NCBI RefSeq assembly: GCF_022808595.1
Contig: NZ_JAKUCN010000010.1
Location: 1-64,000 of the forward strand
Source: Microvirga solisilvae
GTDB taxonomy: Bacteria; Pseudomonadota; Alphaproteobacteria; Rhizobiales; Beijerinckiaceae
Direction: 5' to 3'
Length of the DNA stretch: 64,000 nucleotides
Shown here: positions 8,570 through 17,758 of the stretch, in pieces
How positions within the stretch are numbered: the first letter of the stretch is position 1
Layout: the number at the start of each line of letters is the position of its first letter
Program-made: the position numbers and the translations under genes
The notes under the pieces: model-generated
Database searches by the model: none
Seen by the model: only the letters and a program-made list of their open reading frames with translations
What the model was told of the DNA's origin: nothing

Positions 8570-9445
8570 TTACGCCGCCTTGGTGACGGGCTGCGAATGG
8601 GCATAGGCCCAGTAGAGCTCGCGGGCGCGGCGATAGAACGGGCCGGGCTGGAGATCGCGACTGTCGATGCGCAGCACCGGCATCACCTTGGAATAATTGC
8701 CCGAGATGAAAATCTCGTCGGCGGCCGCGAAATCCTCATAGCGCAACGTGCCTTCGACCACCTGCACGCCATCGTCGCGCAAAAGCTGGATCACGCGCTG
8801 GCGGGTGATGCCATTGAGGAAGGTGCCATTCGGGAACGGCGTATAGACCACGCCGTCCTTCGCCATGAACACATTGGACGTGCCGGTCTCGGCCACGTTG
8901 CCCAGCGCATCGCAGACGAGTGCGTTGTCGAAGCCCTTCTCCTTCGCCTCGCGGATCACGCGGGCGTTGTTGGGATAGAGCGCGCCGGCCTTGGAATCGG
9001 TCGGCATGGATTCAAGCGTCGGGCGGCGGAAGCTCGACTTCATCACGGACAACCCGCCCGGCACCGGCATCGGCGCCTCGAAGAGCGAGAGGCAGAACTG
9101 GGTCGATTCCGGATCGGGCGCGATGGTGGCGAGACCCTCGGCCTCGCCCCAATACATGGGCTTCACGTAAAGCGCCGTACCGGGAGCGAATTTCTTTACG
9201 CCCTCACGCACCAGATCGACGATAGCCTTGGGATCCATGGTGGGCTTGAGGCCGATGGTGAGGGCCGAACGGTTCACGCGGGTGCAGTGCAGGTCCATGT
9301 CGGGCATCACGTTCTCGAACACACGCGCGCCGTCGAAAACGGAGGAACCCAGCCAGGAAACATGGGAGCGCGGTCCGATGAGCGGCGGATTGCCCTCATG
9401 CCATGCGCCGTTGAACCAGTTCCAGGTTTGCGAATACCAAGCCAC
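8570..9445 (-). CDS. branched-chain-type aminotransferase (class IV)
   Basis: A 291-residue pyridoxal-phosphate enzyme of fold type IV. K152 in DSKAGALYPNN is the expected Schiff-base lysine. E186 in NVAETGTSNVF holds the pyridine nitrogen, and the FDGARVFE segment (about 37-44) is the usual substrate-side motif. It most resembles branched-chain amino acid aminotransferases, which interconvert Leu/Ile/Val with their keto acids. A D-amino acid or related specificity cannot be excluded from sequence. The start is a GTG at 9445 with GAAGG close upstream. A terminator follows the gene. Confidence 0.88.
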   Translation of the reverse strand: MAWYSQTWNWFNGAWHEGNPPLIGPRSHVSWLGSSVFDGARVFENVMPDMDLHCTRVNRSALTIGLKPTMDPKAIVDLVREGVKKFAPGTALYVKPMYWGEAEGLATIAPDPESTQFCLSLFEAPMPVPGGLSVMKSSFRRPTLESMPTDSKAGALYPNNARVIREAKEKGFDNALVCDALGNVAETGTSNVFMAKDGVVYTPFPNGTFLNGITRQRVIQLLRDDGVQVVEGTLRYEDFAAADEIFISGNYSKVMPVLRIDSRDLQPGPFYRRARELYWAYAHSQPVTKAA

Positions 9446-9562
9446 TTGCCTTCATCCTTTGGGTCAGAATACCTGCCCTATCGAATCCCTTTAAGGGACA
9501 TCCGTCAATTGGTCATGCCGCCTGGACAAGATAAAGTCTTGTGATGGGATGCATGAAAGGGG

Positions 9563-10276
9563 ATGATTGATCCTTTCATTCCTGGTCCAGGAGCCACTGC
9601 GTTGCCCACCCTCATTCCGGCCAACACGAAGGCCGTCGTCTTCGACGCCTACGGAACATTGTTCGATGTGCATTCGGCCGTGGCCCGCCATGCGGCGCAG
9701 GTCGGGCCGGAGGCGACAAGGCTGTCGGAGATCTGGCGCGCCAAGCAGCTTGAATATTCCTGGGTGCTTTCCCTCGCGGGCCGGTACGAGTCGTTCTGGT
9801 CGCTCACGGAGAAGGCGCTCGACTTCGCCTTCGCCCGCTGCTCCACGGCGGATTACTCCGTCCGCCCTCTCCTACTCGATGCCTATCGCGGGCTCGACGC
9901 CTATCCCGAAGTGCGCATCACCCTGCAGGCGCTGCGCTCGAGAGGCCTGCGCACGGCGATCCTGTCCAACGGCGATCCCGCGATGCTCAGCGCCTCCGTC
10001 TCTGCCGCCGATCTCGGCAGCGTGCTCGACGCGGTTCTTTCCGTCGATGCGGCGAAAATTTTCAAGACCAGCCCAGACGCCTATCAGCTGGCGCTGGAAG
10101 AGTTGTCGTTGAACGTGGATGAGATCGTCTTCGTCTCCTCCAATCGCTGGGACGTGGCGGGCGCCGCCGTGTTCGGCTTCACGCCGGTTTGGGTCAACCG
10201 GCTCGGCATGCCGGACGAATACACCGACATCCCGCCGCACGCGGTCATCGATACGCTGTATGGGCTGGTGCAGTGA
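9563..10276 (+). CDS. haloacid dehalogenase, type II
   Basis: A HAD-superfamily hydrolase of the L-2-haloacid dehalogenase class. The nucleophile is D28 in VVFDAYGTLFD. The class-specific WRAKQLEYSW segment carries the halide-binding Arg. SNGDP, a Lys before TSPDAY and SSNRWDVAGA complete motifs II-IV. Family members hydrolyse 2-haloacids to 2-hydroxyacids; many chromosomal copies have no proven substrate. The ATG at 9563 has no spaced ribosome site. A TTG at 9602 preceded by AGGAG is an alternative that would remove 13 poorly conserved residues. Confidence 0.88.
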   Translation: MIDPFIPGPGATALPTLIPANTKAVVFDAYGTLFDVHSAVARHAAQVGPEATRLSEIWRAKQLEYSWVLSLAGRYESFWSLTEKALDFAFARCSTADYSVRPLLLDAYRGLDAYPEVRITLQALRSRGLRTAILSNGDPAMLSASVSAADLGSVLDAVLSVDAAKIFKTSPDAYQLALEELSLNVDEIVFVSSNRWDVAGAAVFGFTPVWVNRLGMPDEYTDIPPHAVIDTLYGLVQ

Positions 10277-10298
10277 TCCACCCAGCGTCTTGTGGGCG

Positions 10299-10424
10299 CA
10301 GCCCCACCTCTCCCCGGTGGGGAGAGGTCGAGCGCAGCGAGGGTGAGGGGGCGAGACCTTTCCGGATAAGGCTGTAACCCCTCACCCGGACCTAACGGTC
10401 CGACCTCTCCCTCAAGGAGAGGTG
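10299..10424. repeat. intergenic inverted-repeat element
   Basis: The element contains a hairpin-forming CCTCTCC...GGAGAGG unit at 10306-10327 and a similar unit at 10405-10422. They flank an inner pair of GGGTGAGGGG (10341-10350) and CCCCTCACCC (10378-10387). The GAGCGCAGCGAGGGTGAGG wording is a common dispersed intergenic repeat in Rhizobiales. It lies between two convergent genes, and the hairpins could also end transcription. Confidence 0.65.
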
Positions 10425-10433
10425 AAGGACGCG

Positions 10434-10796
10434 CTATACATGAGTGCGTATTTCCAACTCTGCCAGAACCGTTTCTAAGACACCTTCGATGTTGCCGTAG
10501 ATGTCTGCATTCTGCAGGCGTAGGACGTGATAGCCACAGGCTTCGAGAACACCTGTCCGTTCATTGTCCCATGCAATTTCTTGCGGCAGAGAGTGAGTTG
10601 CTCCGTCAATTTCAATCACCAGTCTGGCGTCCAGACACACCAGATCGACGATGTACTTGTCGATTTGGTGTTGGCGGCGAAATTTCCAACGTGCCAATTT
10701 GCGATTGCGTAATGCATACCAAAGCACAGCCTCCGCATTAGTCTGCTCCTTACGGAGCTGCCGGGCTCTTTGGATGAACCGTTGCATGTCCTTCAC
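10434..10796 (-). CDS. DUF559 endonuclease-fold protein
   Basis: The 120-residue protein belongs to DUF559, a PD-(D/E)XK-type fold related to very-short-patch repair endonucleases. An N-terminal helix (RARQLRKEQTNAEAVLW) leads into the core strands F-R-R-Q-H-Q-I-D-K-Y-I-V-D-L-V-C and L-V-I-E-I-D-G-A-T-H. These supply the acidic and glutamate residues of the predicted nuclease site. The start is a GTG at 10796, with an ATG at 10787 as an alternative. The substrate is unknown. The gene is isolated between a repeat and the dipeptidase gene, and this family is frequently found scattered as a single gene. Confidence 0.8.
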   Translation of the reverse strand: MKDMQRFIQRARQLRKEQTNAEAVLWYALRNRKLARWKFRRQHQIDKYIVDLVCLDARLVIEIDGATHSLPQEIAWDNERTGVLEACGYHVLRLQNADIYGNIEGVLETVLAELEIRTHV

Positions 10797-10825
10797 CGGA
10801 GAGAGCCATCATTGGTTTGCCTTGC

Positions 10826-12208
10826 CTACTTCGCGAGTGCGGCGAGGATGCGCACCCAGGAACGCATGCCCTTGTGGAAGCTCTTGAGATCGTATTTCTC
10901 GTTCGGCGAATGGATGCGGTCGTCGTCGAGACCGAAGCCGACGAAGAGCGTGTTGAGGCCGAGGATGCGCTTGAAGTCGCCGCCGACCGGGATCGAGCCG
11001 CCCGATCCGATCACGATGGTATCCTTCTTCCACTCGTCATAGAGCGCGGACTTCGCCACCGTCAGCGCCGGGAAATCATGCGGCAGCGAGACGGCGCGCG
11101 TGCCCTTGTGGCGAATGAACTCCACCGAGCAATCGGCGGGGATGCGCTCACGCACGAAGGCTTCGAAATTGTCCGCGATCTTGGCCGGGTCCTGATCGCC
11201 CACGAGGCGGAACGAAATCTTGCAGCTCGCCTGCGCGGCGATGACGGTCTTCGTGCCCTCGCCCGTATAGCCGCCGATGATGCCGTTCACGTCGCAGGTG
11301 GGGCGCGACTGGATCTGCTCGATGAGCATGCGGCCCTTCTCGCCGGCGGAATGCTTCAGTCCGATCTCGCCGAGGAAGGCCTCCTCCGTAAGGTTCAGGC
11401 TCCTCCACTGGTCGAGAACCTGCGAGGGCGTCTCATGCACGCCATCGTAGAAGCCCGGAATCGTGATGCGGCCGTTCGCATCGTGAATGTCGGCGATGAT
11501 CTTCGACAGCACGTGGATCGGGTTGCGCGCAGCGCCGCCGAACATGCCGGAATGCAGATCGCGATCCGCGCAGCGCACGATCACTTCCTCATAGACCATG
11601 CCGCGCAGAGACGAGTTGATGGCAGGCGTGTCCTGATCCCACAGGCCCGTATCGCAGACGAGCGCCACATCGGCCTTCAGCTCGTCCTTGTTGGCCTCGA
11701 TGAATTCGGGCAGGAACTTGGAGCCGTCCTCCTCCGCACCCTCGACCAGGAAGGTGATATTGATCGGAAGCGTGCCCGTCACCGCCTTCCAGGCGCGGCA
11801 GGCTTCCACGAAGGTCATCACCTGGCCCTTGTCGTCGGAGGAGCCGCGGGCGCTGATCGCCTTGCGTCCATCGGGCAGCGTGATGATGCGCGGCTCGAAG
11901 GGAGGCGTCTCCCACAATTCCAGCGGATCGACCGGCTGCACGTCGTAATGGCCATAGAACAGCACATGGGGCTTCGCCTCACCCTTGGCGTGGCCAACCA
12001 CGGCGGGATGCCCACCCGTCTCGCGCAATGATGCCTCGATCCCGATGCTCTTCAGATCGTCCACGAGCCACTGACCGGCCTTGCGGCAATCGTCCTTGTA
12101 GGCCGGATCGGTGGAGATCGAAGGCATCTTCAGCCACTGGAACAGGCGCTCCAGGGAGGCATCGAGATCGGCATCGATCTTGGAGAGAACTTGGTCGAGC
12201 TGGGACAT
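10826..12208 (-). CDS. M20-family dipeptidase
   Basis: A 460-residue metallopeptidase of family M20 that cleaves small peptides with a two-zinc centre. The sequence shows FYGHYDVQPVDP (first His and Asp), the bridging-Asp segment RGSSDDKGQ and the catalytic Glu pair in FLVEGAEEDGS. VCDTGLW and a late GSGGSIPVGG motif also match. Length and order fit the cytosolic nonspecific dipeptidase group. The frame extends 60 codons upstream of the ATG at 12208 without conserved sequence, so that ATG is chosen. A decayed copy of its 5' end lies at 14581-14661. Confidence 0.93.
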   Translation of the reverse strand: MSQLDQVLSKIDADLDASLERLFQWLKMPSISTDPAYKDDCRKAGQWLVDDLKSIGIEASLRETGGHPAVVGHAKGEAKPHVLFYGHYDVQPVDPLELWETPPFEPRIITLPDGRKAISARGSSDDKGQVMTFVEACRAWKAVTGTLPINITFLVEGAEEDGSKFLPEFIEANKDELKADVALVCDTGLWDQDTPAINSSLRGMVYEEVIVRCADRDLHSGMFGGAARNPIHVLSKIIADIHDANGRITIPGFYDGVHETPSQVLDQWRSLNLTEEAFLGEIGLKHSAGEKGRMLIEQIQSRPTCDVNGIIGGYTGEGTKTVIAAQASCKISFRLVGDQDPAKIADNFEAFVRERIPADCSVEFIRHKGTRAVSLPHDFPALTVAKSALYDEWKKDTIVIGSGGSIPVGGDFKRILGLNTLFVGFGLDDDRIHSPNEKYDLKSFHKGMRSWVRILAALAK

Positions 12209-12311
12209 GGCGTTTCTTTTGGTTGTGGAATCTATCCGATTGCGCGGCAAAGTGCTCCTAAGACGGACGTACCGCAAGAGGCTCGGGCCATAAATCCCAT
12301 CTCGAAGAGCA

Positions 12312-12338
12312 CGACCGGCGGAGTTTTCCGCCGGCCGC
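12312..12338 (-). terminator. hairpin downstream of the dehydrogenase-RTX gene
   Basis: A perfect 8-bp stem CCGGCGGA/TCCGCCGG with a 4-base loop lies about 40 bases beyond the stop of the leftward gene. No clear T run follows, so termination is likely but not certain. Confidence 0.45.
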
Positions 12339-12372
12339 TTGGGAAGAAATCCAATAAAATGCCGGTGCAAGG

Positions 12373-14394
12373 CTACAGGTCGAACCACCCGGCCTGCATG
12401 CTGTGGACCCCTTCAAGGCGGATAACGCCCTCTGCGGCACTGTCTGCATCGGTGTTGAGCAGGATGATCGTCTGCCCACCGCTCACCTCATAGCGAACCT
12501 GCGCGGCAGCCGTGAACGCGGCCGTGCCGATGAAGGCGAAAGCCTGCCCTCCGGACCTCCCCGTATTGGCATCGATATCGGAGATATCGAGTCGATCGCC
12601 GCCCGCTCCATTGAAGTCGAGCACCACATCGGCGGCGCTGAGCGTTGGGCTTGTTTCGGAGATATCATCCCAGATGAAGATGTCAGCTCCGCCTCCGCCG
12701 AGCATGACGTCAGTCCCTATGCCGCCCTCGATGTGGTCGGCGTCAAGGCCTCCCTCCAATCGGTCATTACCCTCCTCACCACGCAGGTCGTCTTCTCCAG
12801 CGCCGCCGATGAGCGTATCGTTGCCGTTGAGGCCCTTGATCAGATCATCGCCTCCGAGTCCCGACAGGATATTGCCCGCCGCGTTACCTGAGATTCGATT
12901 GTCATGGTTGTTGCCGGTGAAGTTGATCGCCGTCGTTCCGGATGTATTCTTGGTCCACAGAACCTCGACATGCATGGCATCGGTCAGCGTGTAGCTGACG
13001 GAAGAGCGAATAGTGTCGGTTCCCTCGGCGATGCCTTCCACAATCACATCCGCGGCGTTGTCGATAATGTACCGATCATCGCCCTGACCGCCGATCATGG
13101 TGTCGACGCCGGTTCCGCCATCGATGGTATCGTTGCCTGCACCGCCATAGACCATGTCGTCGCCGCCACGCGCGTTGATGGTGTCTCCTTGATCGATGCT
13201 CCCGCCGGGGGATGCCTGAGGATTGAGCCGGAAGATCTCGCCATCGTAATCGACGACATAGAGATTGCCGAGAGAATCCTCTCCGAAAGAGGTCGGACGA
13301 TTGATGGCTCCCGCATCGACGCCGACGCTATGCTGCGTCACCTTCCAGGTGCCGGTGGAATCGTCGAGCGTCCAGATACGGCCTGTGGCGTAGTCACCGA
13401 AAACGTAATGCCCTTGGAGAGCTTCGTTTTCACCGCGATAGACATACCCGCCCGTGATGGAGCGTCCTTCGGTTCGTCCATAAAAATGGATAGGCTGCGT
13501 ATAGTCCGGATGATCATCTGGATCGAAACCGCCCTCCGTTCCAGGCCAGCCGTAATTGGCTCCGGCACGACCGATATTGACCTCCTCAGCTGTGCTCTCG
13601 CCGACATCGGCGATATAAAGCTCATTCGTCAAACGATCGAAGCTGACGCGCCAGGGATTGCGCAATCCCGCAGCGTAGATTCCCGTCCCCGTCGCATCGC
13701 CGGCAATGCCGTCGATATGGCTTGGATTATCATCAGGCAGCGCATAATTCCGATTGGGATCGCTAGGGAACGCATCCCTCGACACATCAAGACGCAGGAT
13801 CTTTCCCATGGGATTGGAAAGATCCTGCGCGTTCGCAGAGCGTGTACCATCTCCGACTGCCACATAGAGATAGCCGTCCGGCCCGAATCCTATCCACCCG
13901 CCACGATGACGTTCCGTACCGGCCGCGAAGTCGATCGTTTTGATCAGCTTTGCGCTTGCCGGGTCCACTTCGAGAGAGCCGCTCATCGTGGAGTACTGAC
14001 GGATCTCGACGTCTCCCGCCTGATTGCTCATGTAGACGTAGACTTTTCGATTGGCTGCATAATTCGGATCGAACGCAAAGCCGAGCAAACCCTGCTCGCC
14101 CGAAGTGCTGACCTGGCTCGACACATCGAGGAAGGCTTTGCTTTGCACCTGCCCTGTCGTCAGATCGACAACCCGGATTTGCCCTGTCTTCTGAACAACG
14201 AAGAGCTGGTTGGGATCTGTCGGAGAAGACGTGGTGAACAAGGCCTGCGATAGGCCCGAGGCAACGCGGGAGGCCGTCAGCGATACTGTTTGGCTTGGCC
14301 CATCGGGATCAAAGCCATAGATCGTTTCTGCGGCATCGGTGCCTGTTAGAGTATCGGCGTCATTGCTTCCTTTGATGATGACCCGGTCAACCAT
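12373..14394 (-). CDS. secreted glucose/sorbosone-dehydrogenase-like beta-propeller fused to RTX repeats
   Basis: This 673-residue protein combines two modules. Residues about 38-395 form a beta-propeller of the glucose/sorbosone dehydrogenase family (soluble PQQ-dependent sugar dehydrogenases). Typical segments are GLLGFAFDP, ERHRGGWIGFGPDGYLYVAVGDG, AAGLRNPWRVSFD, ELYIADVGE and ANYGWPGTEGG. Residues about 405-600 carry RTX calcium-binding nonapeptides (GGAGNDTIDGG, LGGDDLIKG, GGAGEDDLRGEEGNDRLEGG). A short RTX-like stretch also opens the chain. There is no N-terminal signal peptide, so export by a type I system is expected; no such system is encoded in the window. The gene lies between an intact and a decayed copy of the dipeptidase 5' region. 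Confidence 0.88.
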   Translation of the reverse strand: MVDRVIIKGSNDADTLTGTDAAETIYGFDPDGPSQTVSLTASRVASGLSQALFTTSSPTDPNQLFVVQKTGQIRVVDLTTGQVQSKAFLDVSSQVSTSGEQGLLGFAFDPNYAANRKVYVYMSNQAGDVEIRQYSTMSGSLEVDPASAKLIKTIDFAAGTERHRGGWIGFGPDGYLYVAVGDGTRSANAQDLSNPMGKILRLDVSRDAFPSDPNRNYALPDDNPSHIDGIAGDATGTGIYAAGLRNPWRVSFDRLTNELYIADVGESTAEEVNIGRAGANYGWPGTEGGFDPDDHPDYTQPIHFYGRTEGRSITGGYVYRGENEALQGHYVFGDYATGRIWTLDDSTGTWKVTQHSVGVDAGAINRPTSFGEDSLGNLYVVDYDGEIFRLNPQASPGGSIDQGDTINARGGDDMVYGGAGNDTIDGGTGVDTMIGGQGDDRYIIDNAADVIVEGIAEGTDTIRSSVSYTLTDAMHVEVLWTKNTSGTTAINFTGNNHDNRISGNAAGNILSGLGGDDLIKGLNGNDTLIGGAGEDDLRGEEGNDRLEGGLDADHIEGGIGTDVMLGGGGADIFIWDDISETSPTLSAADVVLDFNGAGGDRLDISDIDANTGRSGGQAFAFIGTAAFTAAAQVRYEVSGGQTIILLNTDADSAAEGVIRLEGVHSMQAGWFDL

Positions 14395-14580
14395 GGAAAC
14401 CTCCTGGATATAGGAATCAACATCATTACGTTTCGCAATGTGATAATGCTCGTCAAATGCCCTTAATGGTTAGATTATAAAGATACTTTTGCCATAATTG
14501 CCGGGTATTTTCCCAATGCGGCGGATTTTACTCCAAGGCCGTATCAGTCTGTTCAACGTCCCGCGCGCGATGTGATGAAC

Positions 14581-14661
14581 TTCATATCGTCCACAAGTCA
14601 CGACCGACATTACGGCAATCATCATCCGCAGCGATCTTGGAGAGAGCTGGGACATGGCGTT
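14581..14661 (-). pseudogene. decayed remnant of the 5' end of an M20 dipeptidase gene
   Basis: Bases 14581-14623 match 12051-12094 of the intact dipeptidase gene at about 36 of 43 positions with one gap. Bases 14628-14645 match 12171-12188 at 17 of 18. Bases 14646-14661 match 12199-12214, which include the start codon, exactly. The remnant lacks the 10 bases 12189-12198 and about 76 bases between the two blocks, so the frame is broken. It still begins Met-Ser-Gln-Leu. The rest of the 372-base gap 14395-14766 shows nothing else I can name. Confidence 0.7.
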
Positions 14662-14766
14662 ATATTGCTTCGCAGGCGATGAATCAGGTCAAAAGAAATA
14701 TCGAGCCTGTTCTCAAATAACACTCAGCCAATTTCCTACTGTTGACGGCTTCGGGATCAGCAAGTC

Positions 14767-15402
14767 ATGAGCGCATTCTATCTGTATCTGCCCGGCATTC
14801 TTCTGGCGTACTCAGCCTTCATCCTGGCAACCCTCAGCCCCGGCCCGGCGCTCATGGCGACGATCGGCACCTCCATGGGTGCAGGCAGAAAGGCGGGAAT
14901 AATGCTCGGCCTCGGCGTGGTCACGGGATCAATGTCCTGGGCGCTCCTGGCCGCGGCAGGCCTCTCGGCTCTGCTCACCGCCTATGCCGAGGCCGTGAAC
15001 GTTCTCAAGATCGCGGGAGGGCTCTATCTGCTTTGGCTCGCGTACAAAGCCTTCCGCTCCGCGGCTTCAACGCGCGACCTCCTGACGCAAACTCCCGACA
15101 GCCCCTCACGAAGCGCCACAAGCTATTATTTGCGCGGCTGGGCCATCCACATGACCAATCCAAAAGCGATCTTCGCCTGGATCGCAATCATTTCCCTTGG
15201 GCTTCAACCCGGCGCACCCTTCTGGGTGGCGGCCGCCATCATCACCGGCACAGGCCTGTTCGCACTCGTTTTCTATTGCCTTTGCGCAATCGCGTTTTCC
15301 ACGCAGCCGATGATCCGCGCCTATGGAAAGGCGCGGCGCTGGATCGACGGAGTCCTCGGCGTCTTCTTTACCTTCGCGGCATATAAACTTCTCAGCCGCT
15401 GA
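14767..15402 (+). CDS. LysE/RhtB-family amino-acid exporter
   Basis: This 211-residue membrane protein has about six helices and the LysE-family signature near its start (LATLSPGPALMATIGTSMGAGRKAG). The central AGGLYLLWLAYKAFRS segment and the MTNPKAIFAWIAI motif are also typical. Members export amino acids or their analogues by proton exchange; the substrate cannot be read from sequence. The ATG at 14767 follows a weak ribosome site. It is convergent with the HerA-like ATPase gene, 27 bases apart. Confidence 0.9.
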   Translation: MSAFYLYLPGILLAYSAFILATLSPGPALMATIGTSMGAGRKAGIMLGLGVVTGSMSWALLAAAGLSALLTAYAEAVNVLKIAGGLYLLWLAYKAFRSAASTRDLLTQTPDSPSRSATSYYLRGWAIHMTNPKAIFAWIAIISLGLQPGAPFWVAAAIITGTGLFALVFYCLCAIAFSTQPMIRAYGKARRWIDGVLGVFFTFAAYKLLSR

Positions 15403-15429
15403 AGCGCTTCAACAGGCAGACAGCATCTT

Positions 15430-16971
15430 TTAGCGCTTCAACAGTCCACCCAGAGTCCCACGCACGATGGCGCGGCCGATGGAGCCGCCCTGGCGGCCGC
15501 CGATGGACTTACCGATCTCGGCGGCGATATTGCCCACCGTCTGGTTGACCACCGTGCGCGTGACCTCTCGTGCCACCTTCTGGCCTACCGTCATTGAGCC
15601 TTTGCGCTGCGTACCACCGGCGCCGAAGAGACCGCCCAGCATGTCGAGAATGCCGCCCCCGCCTTCCGCGGCCTTAGCATCGGCAGCAGCCTTCTCGGCG
15701 CGCTTCGCCAGCATCTCGTAAGCGGATTCAGGATCGATGGGCTGGTCGTATTTCCCCTTCATGGGGCTCGCGTTCAGGATCCGCTGGCGCTCCGACAATT
15801 CGATGGGACCGACCTGGGCCATGGGCGGCGCGATGAGCGTGCGCTCTACCATGGAGGGCGAGCCCTTGCCTTCGAGCGTTGAAACCAACGCTTCGCCGAC
15901 ACCGAGCTCGGTGATCGCCTTCTCCGTGTCGAAGGCCGGGTTCTGCCGGAAGGTTTGCGCCGCGACGCGCACCGCCTTCTGCTCGCGCGGCGTATAGGCG
16001 CGCAGAGCATGCTGCACGCGGTTGCCGAGCTGCGCGAGCACGCTCTCGGGCACATCGACCGGGTTCTGCGTGATGAAGTAAACGCCCACGCCCTTCGAGC
16101 GGATGAGGCGCACCACGCGCTCCACTGTCTCGACGAGCGCCTTCGGCGCATCGTTGAACAAGAGATGCGCCTCGTCGAAGAAGAAGACGAGCTTCGGCTG
16201 GTCGAGATCGCCCACTTCCGGCAGCTCCTCGAACAATTCGGACATGAGCCAAAGCAGGAAAGTGGCGTAGAGGCGCGGATTGCTCATGAGCTTGTCCGCG
16301 GCCAGGATGTTGACGACGCCGCGCCCGTCGCGGTCGGTCCGCATCAGGTCCTTGATGTCGAGGGCAGGCTCGCCGAGAAACTCGTCACCCTGCTGGTTTT
16401 CGAGAACGAGCAGCTGACGCTGGATCGTGCCGATGGTCGCCTTCGACACATTGCCGTAAGTGGTGGTGAGTTCGCTCGCATTGTCGGAGATGAGCTGCAG
16501 CAGCGCGCGCAGGTCCTTCAAGTCGAGCAGCAGCAATCCCTGCTCGTCCGCGATGCGGAAGGCGATGTTGAGCACGCCCTCCTGCGTATCATTGAGATCG
16601 AGCAGGCGCGACAGCAGCAGCGGCCCCATCTCGGAGATCGTGGCGCGCACGCGGTGCCCCTGCTCGCCGAAGATGTCCCAGAACACGACCGGGAATTGAT
16701 CCGGCTTGTATTCGATGCCGATGTCCTTCGCGCGTTTGACGAGCGGCTCCTTGGCATTGCCGGGGGCAGCAAGCCCCGAGAGATCGCCTTTGATGTCGGC
16801 GGCGAAGACCGGAACGCCCGCGTTGGAAAAACCTTCCGCCAGCACCTGCAATGAAACTGTCTTGCCTGTGCCCGTGGCGCCCGTCACGAGGCCGTGGCGA
16901 TTGGCAAGCCGCAAGTCCAGATATTCAGGCTTGGTGCTTTTGCCGATGAAGATCTTGCCGTCCTCGAGCAT
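15430..16971 (-). CDS. HerA-like ATPase, DUF853 family
   Basis: The 513-residue cytoplasmic ATPase belongs to the HerA/FtsK-like DUF853 group (E. coli YjgR). Walker A is GATGTGKT at about residues 31-38, followed by [14 protein letters not shown]. Walker B is [13 protein letters not shown] near residue 284, with [13 protein letters not shown] as a sensor strand. A Gly-rich tail with [14 protein letters not shown] closes the protein. Its cellular role is not established. The frame is open far upstream, but GGAGAG lies 8 bases before the ATG at 16971 and the conserved sequence begins there. Confidence 0.88.
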   Translation of the reverse strand: MLEDGKIFIGKSTKPEYLDLRLANRHGLVTGATGTGKTVSLQVLAEGFSNAGVPVFAADIKGDLSGLAAPGNAKEPLVKRAKDIGIEYKPDQFPVVFWDIFGEQGHRVRATISEMGPLLLSRLLDLNDTQEGVLNIAFRIADEQGLLLLDLKDLRALLQLISDNASELTTTYGNVSKATIGTIQRQLLVLENQQGDEFLGEPALDIKDLMRTDRDGRGVVNILAADKLMSNPRLYATFLLWLMSELFEELPEVGDLDQPKLVFFFDEAHLLFNDAPKALVETVERVVRLIRSKGVGVYFITQNPVDVPESVLAQLGNRVQHALRAYTPREQKAVRVAAQTFRQNPAFDTEKAITELGVGEALVSTLEGKGSPSMVERTLIAPPMAQVGPIELSERQRILNASPMKGKYDQPIDPESAYEMLAKRAEKAAADAKAAEGGGGILDMLGGLFGAGGTQRKGSMTVGQKVAREVTRTVVNQTVGNIAAEIGKSIGGRQGGSIGRAIVRGTLGGLLKR

Positions 16972-17160
16972 CGCGTCTCTCTCCATAACTCTTTCAAGGA
17001 TCTTAGAAGACCTGTTGCCAGTTTCCACTCCGGAGCATCGCCTATGAGGGGATATGCACTTCTGAAGCCTGTCCCCTACCTTAAGACTTTTCGTTTGAGC
17101 TTTCGTGACTAAATAGTTTACAGCTAAACCATCAAAACGGCTACGCTTTAGGAGAATCGT

Positions 17161-17544
17161 ATGGAAGAGCTTATCGCCCGCGTCACACAGAAGACGGGCC
17201 TCGACGCCGCCACGGCCCGCAAGGCTATTGGCCTCATCCTCGGCTACCTGCAGAAGGAAGGCCCCCAGGCCGAGGTGACCAAGCTTATCGAAGCCCTCCC
17301 CGGCGCTCAGGACGCCATCAGCGAGGGACAGTCCGGCGGCGGTGGCGGCGGTCTCATGGGCATGATGGGCTCGATGGGCGGCGGCGTGATGGCTCTCGGC
17401 GGCCAGCTCATGGGCATCGGCGTCTCCATGGGCCAGATGCAGCCGCTGGGCAAGGAACTCTTCGCCTATGGCCGCGAGAAGGCCGGCGAGGATACGATGG
17501 GCGCCATTATGGGCTCCATCCCCGGCCTGTCGCAGTTCGTTTAA
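17161..17544 (+). CDS. small DUF2267-like protein with a Gly/Met-rich middle
   Basis: The 127-residue product begins with a helical domain ([33 protein letters not shown]) that resembles DUF2267-type repeats. A flexible Gly/Met-rich segment (about residues 58-90) and a short helical end follow. No signal peptide or catalytic motif is evident. TTTAGGAGAA precedes the ATG. It is divergent from the HerA-like gene and lies upstream of an intergenic palindrome. The function is unknown. Confidence 0.7.
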   Translation: MEELIARVTQKTGLDAATARKAIGLILGYLQKEGPQAEVTKLIEALPGAQDAISEGQSGGGGGGLMGMMGSMGGGVMALGGQLMGIGVSMGQMQPLGKELFAYGREKAGEDTMGAIMGSIPGLSQFV

Positions 17545-17558
17545 GATTATTGAAAACG

Positions 17559-17659
17559 TCATCCCGGGGCTGCGGAGCAGAACCCGGGATCGCAAGACGA
17601 GAATAGCGCCTTATCCAGCACGCGATCCCGGATCTTCGCTACGCCGCGTCCGGGATGAC
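17559..17659. repeat. ~100-base dispersed palindromic repeat, copy 1
   Basis: The element opens with TCATCCCGGGGCTGCGGAGC and closes with GTCCGGGATGAC. Its ends are inverted and CCCGGGATCG and GCGATCCCGG lie inside. A second copy with the same ends and core lies at 51651-51747. It sits just after a small gene and before the mutase operon. Confidence 0.85.
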
Positions 17660-17758
17660 CATCTCTCAGGGGCCCATCCTTTAAGGGCATTCCCTCTCCC
17701 CCTTTCACCCGGTATGGTCCGGCGCAATTCACGTTGCCTCATCCAGTCGGGGACACCC

